The notes under the pieces are model-generated. The model did no database searches and was not told the origin of the DNA. It was given only the letters and a program-made list of their open reading frames with translations. A program made the position numbers and the translations under genes. From Candidatus Peregrinibacteria bacterium (GTDB lineage: Bacteria > Patescibacteriota > Gracilibacteria > Peribacterales > Peribacteraceae), in contig JACPYA010000055.1 of the NCBI GenBank assembly GCA_016196295.1, forward strand, positions 1 to 32,963: DNA of 32,963 nt, in the 5' to 3' direction. This document shows positions 28,690 to 32,963 of this stretch, piece by piece; position 1 is the first letter of the stretch, and each line of letters begins with the position of its first letter.

Positions 28690-30267
28690 TACTGAAATCT
28701 CCTCCTGAGTGATAAGAGTTTTTGTCTCCACAGAGCCATGAACTCTTTTTTCGAGCCGACCCCGAAGCAGTTCTGTCGAAATGATGCCTTCCCGAATCTT
28801 CTTGAATGGGATTTTGGCCTCACATTGCACAATTCCATCTATCATCGTCCATTTCGAGCCGATTGTGACGAGCACGATCCGTTTGGCGTTCGGATCGTCC
28901 TTATCAAAGAACTTCAGAGCATTTGTGGCGAACTCAAAAGTTTGCACGGTCAGATCGAGCGCCATATCCACCTTCTTCTTGTTGTCCTGAAGCAACGCAT
29001 CGTAATGGTCGCGCTGCTGCACCAGACCACCCTTCTGTTTCTTGTAATCCTCCTCGCTCAACAGTGACCGATCTCCGTTCCCTTCAGAGGCATAGAGGCG
29101 CACGAGGTCGCGTATCTGGGTTTCATATTTATCGAACTCCTTTCGCCATTCCTTTTTCTGCTGCTCCAAGAGCTTGCAATCTTCCTTCAGAAACCGCTCG
29201 CAGACTCGCGCTGCCCAGAGGACGAACCTGTGCGGCACGGTGTAGTTTGCGATGATTGCGCGGAATTGTGCGACAAGATCCTTTTCGCTAAGCGATCCTT
29301 TTTGGGAGCACTGCCCTTTCTTCTTCGTTGAGCGGTAGTACACATAGGTCTTCTTGGTGCCGTCTTTGAGCGTTGTGACCTGCACATCCGCAGTGATAGC
29401 CGACCCGCAGCATCCACACGTCATCAGCCCCGTGTAGGGCGAGTCGTGGATTTCGTTTCTCGCTTTTCCATCCCTGCCGAGAATCTTCTGCACCTTGTCG
29501 AACTCCCGCTTCGTAATCATCGGTTCGTGTGCGCCCTTGTACAACTCGCCGTCCCATTCAAAATGACCGTAGTAAAACTCATTCGAGAAAATCTTGTAGA
29601 TGGCTCCAAGAGTGATCGGGCGCTCAGGTAATTTGTCAAAAGGAGGCAGAGTCAGATGCCACTCATCCCGCGCAATCTCCCAGAGTTGTGGGACGTTGTA
29701 GGCTCCGGTGAGAAAGAGCTTCCACATCTTCTGTACGAGTGGGAAACGCATGGGATCTTTGTCGATGTAGCAAGTGCCCCGCTTGCCCGGATTGATGTTC
29801 TTATAGCCCGTCGGTGCCTTCTCAGGAAGATGGCCGAGTCTGCACTTCGTTTCCATGCCACGCTTCGCGTCGATGCCCAACTTCTCGGAATAGTATTTCG
29901 ACTGTGAGAGCATGATGCCCAGCATCATTTTTCCTTCAGGAGTATTCGTGAAGTGATAGCTTCCAAACTTCAAATCTTTGAGCTTGCCCATGTCGAGGGC
30001 ATAGAGGATCACCCCCGCATCAATGGGATTGCGGGCGAGGCGGTCAGGATGCCACACGATGATCCCATCCGCCTCGCCCTTCTGCACTCGTTGCATCATA
30101 GCCTTGAACTTCGGTCTGCCCGGCTTGTAGGCGCTGCAATCTTCCGTGATCTCATCGACGATCTCCAAAGTTCCATACTTCTCCTTCAATTCATAGAGTT
30201 GTGATTCGATGGAGAGCGCCTGCTTTTCGTCGTCGGTGGAGCGGCGACAATAAAGAAAATATTTCAT
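28633..30267 (-). CDS. Large serine recombinase (integrase)
   Basis: 544-aa site-specific recombinase. The catalytic domain has 'YFLYCRRSTDDEKQALSIESQ' with the nucleophile Ser10 and flanking Arg8/Arg9, and 'DGIIVWHPDRLARNP' with the active-site Asp-Arg...Arg. A recombinase domain ('KRGMETKCRLGHLPEKAPTGYKN', 'MWKLFLTGAYNVPQLWEIARDEW') and a zinc-ribbon ('YTGLMTCGCCGSAITAD...KGQCSQKGSL') follow, then a coiled coil ('LLEQQKKEWRKEFDKYETQIRDLV'). The last 18 residues, from 'WQPHGESNSD', and the stop are read from the antisense strand of tRNA-Glu, beginning exactly at the CCA end. The start overlaps the stop of the upstream partner (ATGA). It probably integrates and excises the element at this tRNA. 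Confidence 0.93.
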   Translation of the reverse strand: MKYFLYCRRSTDDEKQALSIESQLYELKEKYGTLEIVDEITEDCSAYKPGRPKFKAMMQRVQKGEADGIIVWHPDRLARNPIDAGVILYALDMGKLKDLKFGSYHFTNTPEGKMMLGIMLSQSKYYSEKLGIDAKRGMETKCRLGHLPEKAPTGYKNINPGKRGTCYIDKDPMRFPLVQKMWKLFLTGAYNVPQLWEIARDEWHLTLPPFDKLPERPITLGAIYKIFSNEFYYGHFEWDGELYKGAHEPMITKREFDKVQKILGRDGKARNEIHDSPYTGLMTCGCCGSAITADVQVTTLKDGTKKTYVYYRSTKKKGQCSQKGSLSEKDLVAQFRAIIANYTVPHRFVLWAARVCERFLKEDCKLLEQQKKEWRKEFDKYETQIRDLVRLYASEGNGDRSLLSEEDYKKQKGGLVQQRDHYDALLQDNKKKVDMALDLTVQTFEFATNALKFFDKDDPNAKRIVLVTIGSKWTMIDGIVQCEAKIPFKKIREGIISTELLRGRLEKRVHGSVETKTLITQEEISVWQPHGESNSDLQDENLLS

Positions 30268-30704
30268 CGAGAGGTTTTGGAAAATTTGTCATATGTGCAA
30301 CCACATGCTTTGCATCGGACACGTCTTGAATCAGCAAGGTGCAAACATCTATAGAGAAAATCTTTAGTTTTCTTCCAGGTATACGATTCATGTAATGTCC
30401 TAATTTCCTTAACAAATTTCGGCTTCAATAAAGTAAAAAGAGTAATGGCAGCAGGTGTAACAAACACCTGAAGATCATCAATAAGAAGAGCATTTGCTTT
30501 TCCCTTTTGGAAATAATCAATCATTTCTCTAAATATGGGGCTGCAAAGGTTATTTGAATTTTTGTCTATGAATACACGGGAGACAGATAATTCGTGTTCT
30601 TTTGCGTAAGCGAACAGAGACTGCTTCTGACGCTCGATACTATTTCCCTGTTGATTATTATTTTCAAAATATTTGTGACAATAAATGATGTACTTATTTT
30701 TCAT
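30264..30704 (-). CDS. Catalytically dead serine-recombinase-like partner
   Basis: 146-aa protein whose first ~90 residues follow the serine recombinase N-terminal pattern ('YIIYCHKYFENNNQQGNSIERQKQSLFAYAKEHELSVSRVFIDKNSN...FREMIDYFQKGKANALLIDDLQVF'). Every catalytic residue I can align is changed: the Arg-Arg-Ser of the partner becomes His10-Lys11-Tyr12, and 'DRLAR' becomes 'DLQVF'. The C-terminus is unrelated to recombinase DNA-binding domains and ends in a Cys cluster (Cys120, Cys131, Cys134, Cys136) that could bind metal. Its stop overlaps the start of the active recombinase (ATGA). A regulatory or directionality role by forming mixed complexes is inferred. I start it at the ATG giving 'MKNKYIIY'. 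Confidence 0.75.
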   Translation of the reverse strand: MKNKYIIYCHKYFENNNQQGNSIERQKQSLFAYAKEHELSVSRVFIDKNSNNLCSPIFREMIDYFQKGKANALLIDDLQVFVTPAAITLFTLLKPKFVKEIRTLHESYTWKKTKDFLYRCLHLADSRRVRCKACGCTYDKFSKTSR

Positions 30705-30743
30705 GGTATCAGGGGGGAAAGAATGAAACGCCCAAGCGGGCGA

Positions 30744-30841
30744 CCCTGAGTGCCCAACATCAGTCAGAGACTTTTGTCGGCAGGATCGCCCACTTGAGCG
30801 ACAACAAAAATAATCTCTGAGCGGCGATGTGGGCACTGGGG
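30744..30841. repeat. ~100-bp nested palindrome upstream of the recombinases
   Basis: The outer arms CCCTGAGTGCCCAACATC (30744-30761) and GATGTGGGCACTGGGG (30826-30841) pair with small bulges. Nested within are TCAGAGA (30764-30770) with TCTCTGA (30814-30820), and TTGTCG (30774-30779) with CGACAA (30799-30804). The loop holds GGATCGCCC, related to the GGGCGACCC just outside. It could be a recombinase binding or excision site, or a structured 5' leader RNA of the recombinase operon. Confidence 0.65.
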
Positions 30842-30872
30842 ACATTGTATAGGAAAAATGGATAGATGAAAG

Positions 30873-31181
30873 TCACTCAAAAATGACGAACATATAATCG
30901 TCTTTTGGGTTTGCTGTTGCGTATTGAATGATCTTCTCGACAGCCCTTTTCAGAGCAGGTTCGTCTTTGAGGCAATCCAGTTCTTTCAGTTGCTCGATTT
31001 CACAAGCATCAAGCACGAGATGACCGACAATCGGATCTTCAGAACCAAGTTCAAATGTGCGAATATATAAAGAACCAATACCTTCTTGGGGCAAACGATC
31101 CATCAGTAACACTCCTTCTTTGTCTTCAAAATGCAGAGGTTTACTGAAGTCATAATCGAATTGAGCGGCGAAGATTTCCAT
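30873..31181 (-). CDS. Hypothetical protein of the element
   Basis: 102-aa acidic protein, family unknown. It reads 'MEIFAAQFDYDFSKPLHFEDKEGVLLMDRLPQEGIGSLYIRTFELGSEDPIVGHLVLDACEIEQLKELDCLKDEPALKRAVEKIIQYA', with no membrane segment. The acidic composition is common in phage-type inhibitor or DNA-mimic proteins, but nothing more specific supports that. I chose the start 19 bp after the upstream gene; a start 45 nt further up would overlap that gene by 26 bp. The leader is T-rich (TTTTACCTTTTATTTTT). Confidence 0.6.
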   Translation of the reverse strand: MEIFAAQFDYDFSKPLHFEDKEGVLLMDRLPQEGIGSLYIRTFELGSEDPIVGHLVLDACEIEQLKELDCLKDEPALKRAVEKIIQYATANPKDDYMFVIFE

Positions 31182-31200
31182 AAAAATAAAAGGTAAAAAT

Positions 31201-31452
31201 TTATAAACAGTCTCTTCCGAGTTCAAATCCGTTCTCTAATCCTGCCCAATAAGTATTGAGCCACTCCTCACTGAACTCATGGGGAGGGACGTTTCTGATG
31301 ACCTTGAAAATCTCATCATTCTTCAGGAAATGGAGGTCTAAGTTGCCCTTCTCATTCTCAAAGACATGGACACTGATCCACGAAAGATTGATAGGAGAAT
31401 CTGGCTGACTCCATTTTTGAGGCCGATATGGGACGATTTTGAGCTGACGCAT
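31201..31452 (-). CDS. Hypothetical protein of the element
   Basis: 83-aa protein, family unknown, with sequence 'MRQLKIVPYRPQKWSQPDSPINLSWISVHVFENEKGNLDLHFLKNDEIFKVIRNVPPHEFSEEWLNTYWAGLENGFELG'. It is soluble and slightly acidic. It lies directly upstream of the other small gene on the same strand, so the two are likely co-transcribed. A CCTCCTCCC tract precedes the start. Confidence 0.6.
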   Translation of the reverse strand: MRQLKIVPYRPQKWSQPDSPINLSWISVHVFENEKGNLDLHFLKNDEIFKVIRNVPPHEFSEEWLNTYWAGLENGFELGRDCL

Positions 31453-31503
31453 GTCTCATGGGAGGAGGAAAATAAATTCTTGGCTGCATCGTGGTGAGAA
31501 CCT

Positions 31504-31665
31504 GTTACTTCTGTTACTAACTGGGTTTTTACTCATTCTCTTGCGGCAAGTTTGGTAACAGACTTCGGTTACTTCGAGTGCTGCTCGGTACAGAGGTAAC
31601 ACACTGCTAGTTACCAACTTTATGGCTTACGGAGGCTCTTCTCCCTCTGTGGTAACAGATGTAAC
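31504..31665. repeat. Cluster of eight GTTAC/GTAAC sites
   Basis: GTTAC at 31504, 31513, 31568 and 31610; GTAAC at 31555, 31596, 31652 and 31661. Several extend to TGTTAC or GGTAAC. Eight copies in 162 bp, spanning the end of the ATPase gene and the 174-bp gap after it, suggest iteron-like binding sites for a replication or regulatory protein of the element. Confidence 0.55.
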
Positions 31666-32963
31666 AGGCTCAGGAGAAATGAGTGACGTGGAATAGCGTT
31701 TCGCTGCTTCCTGTACAGATGACATCTTTATTTCGTAGCAGCGTTTCTTCTTACCCTCGATGTGCTTGGTCTGTGAATGTTTTGTGCAAAGTCCTAATCG
31801 TTTCAGCTTCTCGTTTATGTCCGCGACGGGCAGGATTGCGTTCTCAGCGCCTTCCAGCATCCCGTAGAGGCAGGGAAGTATTTTTTGCGTTTCGCTGTCG
31901 GCATCTTCCGACCGTCTCACGTCTCGTACCTCTTTCGCTAAAGCAATGATGGTGTCGATGAGTGATTGGCTCCCCGTCGCCTTCGCTATCGTCAAAAGAG
32001 GCCGCCATAGCTCAGCTTCTCGTCCGATGACATCTGTGACCTGTAACGAGCGGCGCGCCTCCTCCACTGCTGGGTACGAGCAGAGGGCGGTAGGATAAAG
32101 CAATGCGCGGAGATCGCTCCACTCATTGGATTCAATCTCGACCTCTTTGTTCAGGAGCACATCGTTCGTGCTCCGCAACATCACGATCTGAATACAGCGT
32201 GATGCAAGCGCTTGTTCCAAACGTTCAATGCCTCCGAGTGCCTTTGGGGAGTACGGATCATAGTTCACGACATCGAATTGCCCCTTTTTCTTTCCTGGCT
32301 CGCACTTAAATACAGACACTCCTCGTTTGTAACCGCTCCGCAGAACATCTTGTAAAGAGCGAGAGTGTTCATCTTGTGCGTTCCATAGGTGCTCGACTTC
32401 ATCGAGGCAGCAAGTCGTCCCGTTTGCATGAACAAGACGGATGACAGAAGCAGGTGAGGATGTGCTCGTTAGTAGCTCCCCGTTGAACGAGAGCAGCGCG
32501 AGCATTTGGAGTACCTTCGTTTTCCCGCTCTGGTACTCTCCGGTGATGTGGAGATATGGGAAAGCTGGAAAGAGCCGAAAGTAGTACGTTGCGATTATCC
32601 AGAGCGACAAACAATGAAAGTGACGTTCATCAGATAGCTCTACATATTCCCGCAGTTTAACATTTATGAAGTTTTGCAGATCGGCCAACGAGAACACGTC
32701 GGCTCCCTGTAAGAAGATCGACAATTGTCGTTGATCCCAACGCCTCTGCATTCCCTCAGGAGGCAATCTCGATACGGACAAACCCCTTCTTGATAATTCC
32801 TCGGTGGTACAGGGAAAGCACTCTTTCTTGGAAGAAACGACATAGTTTTTCGACTCCTGCCCCTCTTGCACGGATACAGTGAAATATGCCACTCCATTAT
32901 GGAAAGCCTGTACGGGAAAGATCCTCTGTTGATTCGCACCTTTTTCTAATGTCGAATAAAAAT
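31627..32963 (-). CDS. Partial helicase/primase-like ATPase
   Basis: The 5' part is cut by the window edge: the frame is open past the right border, so the first internal GTG/ATG should not be taken as the start. The visible ~445 residues contain a P-loop domain, 'FPYLHITGEYQSGKTKVLQMLALL' (Walker A) and 'GTTCCLDEVEHLW' (Walker B), followed by 'SLQDVLRSGYKRGVSVFKCE' and 'DVVNYDPYSPKALGGIERLEQALASRCIQIVML', the pattern of DUF3631/DUF927-type phage and plasmid primase-helicases. A C-terminal winged-helix-like region ('PVADINEKLKRLGLCTKHSQTKHIEGKKKRCYEI') follows. It probably drives replication of the excised element. The last codons (VTSVTTEG) are made of GTAAC repeats. Confidence 0.75.
   Translation of the reverse strand, partial: FYSTLEKGANQQRIFPVQAFHNGVAYFTVSVQEGQESKNYVVSSKKECFPCTTEELSRRGLSVSRLPPEGMQRRWDQRQLSIFLQGADVFSLADLQNFINVKLREYVELSDERHFHCLSLWIIATYYFRLFPAFPYLHITGEYQSGKTKVLQMLALLSFNGELLTSTSSPASVIRLVHANGTTCCLDEVEHLWNAQDEHSRSLQDVLRSGYKRGVSVFKCEPGKKKGQFDVVNYDPYSPKALGGIERLEQALASRCIQIVMLRSTNDVLLNKEVEIESNEWSDLRALLYPTALCSYPAVEEARRSLQVTDVIGREAELWRPLLTIAKATGSQSLIDTIIALAKEVRDVRRSEDADSETQKILPCLYGMLEGAENAILPVADINEKLKRLGLCTKHSQTKHIEGKKKRCYEIKMSSVQEAAKRYSTSLISPEPVTSVTTEGEEPP

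Larger units (their letters stand above)
28690..32963. mobile_element. Integrated element at tRNA-Glu (left part)
   Basis: Begins directly after the tRNA CCA. It contains a large serine recombinase, a recombinase-like partner, two small unknown genes and a helicase/primase-like ATPase, all on the minus strand, and is visibly richer in A/T than the flanking chromosome. The other end is outside the window; no second copy of the tRNA 3' end is seen to the right of 28689. Confidence 0.8.

Noticed and set aside
28626-28838. 70-codon minus-strand frame over the tRNA
   Set aside because: An alternative frame through the tRNA and the recombinase 3' end, without support.
32890-32892. GTG as the start of the ATPase gene
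   Set aside because: The frame stays open to the window edge with plausible protein sequence, so the gene is 5'-truncated by the window.
1-32963. CRISPR arrays, rRNA, tmRNA, RNase P RNA
   Set aside because: No regularly spaced direct repeats and no signature sequences of these RNAs were found on either strand.
1-32963. UGA recoded as glycine, as in some related candidate phyla
   Set aside because: Several genes end at TGA overlapping the next ATG (ATGA), and conserved proteins have normal lengths without internal TGA.

Overview
The window is about 33 kb of a bacterial chromosome with compact gene packing, roughly mid-50s % GC, and the standard genetic code (genes end normally at TGA/TAA/TAG). 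No rRNA or CRISPR is present. The combination of a TrmB-type regulator, a DipZ-type thiol protein, a short type IV pilus cluster, frequent promoter-proximal (apparently leaderless) starts and few Shine-Dalgarno sites suggests a Patescibacteria/CPR lineage, perhaps Peregrinibacteria/Peribacteria. That assignment is inference from gene style only.

Layout. 0.2-2.1 kb: DipZ-like CcdA-thioredoxin fusion. 2.1-6.2 kb: nitrogen block, with ammonium transporter and glutamine synthetase on the minus strand, and a divergent TrmB-family regulator preceded by two operator-like direct repeats. 6.4-11.7 kb: folate/thymidylate genes (thyA, folA, folE, folK, folB) interleaved with a MOSC protein, a HExxH protein and a small basic ORF. 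11.7-14.8 kb: a lipoprotein resembling the SecD P1 domain, followed by a SecD carrying an inserted parvulin-type prolyl isomerase domain. 15-18 kb: sugar nucleotidyltransferase with an in-frame palindromic insertion, a truncated polyprenyl-phosphate sugar transferase, and a secreted HExxxH protein. 18-19.5 kb: RlmD-type rRNA methyltransferase. 19.5-27.8 kb: type IV pilus genes. pilD lies on the plus strand; pilB-pilC, three pilin-like genes, a PilX-like gene and a PilM-like gene lie on the minus strand; one major pilin is plus-strand and divergent from pilB. One minor pilin carries a large beta-propeller, probably displayed at the pilus tip. 27.8-28.6 kb: a duplicated 3' fragment of the RlmD gene and rlmH.

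28.6-33 kb: tRNA-Glu(CTC) followed by an integrated element that runs off the right edge. The large serine recombinase's last 18 codons and stop are read from the antisense strand of the tRNA. It is translationally coupled to a small upstream protein that keeps the recombinase N-terminal fold but has lost every catalytic residue I can align. Beyond it are a roughly 100-bp nested palindrome, two small unknown genes, a GTTAC-repeat cluster and a partial helicase/primase-like ATPase.

Cross-cutting signals: (1) at least nine genes have a sigma70-like -10 box ending only 6-9 nt before the start codon; (2) intergenic spaces carry inverted repeats built from short tandem 'words', and one such repeat also occurs inside the DipZ gene; (3) a hairpin element of about 114 bp sits in frame inside the nucleotidyltransferase gene. 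All calls are from reading the sequence; no database search was possible.
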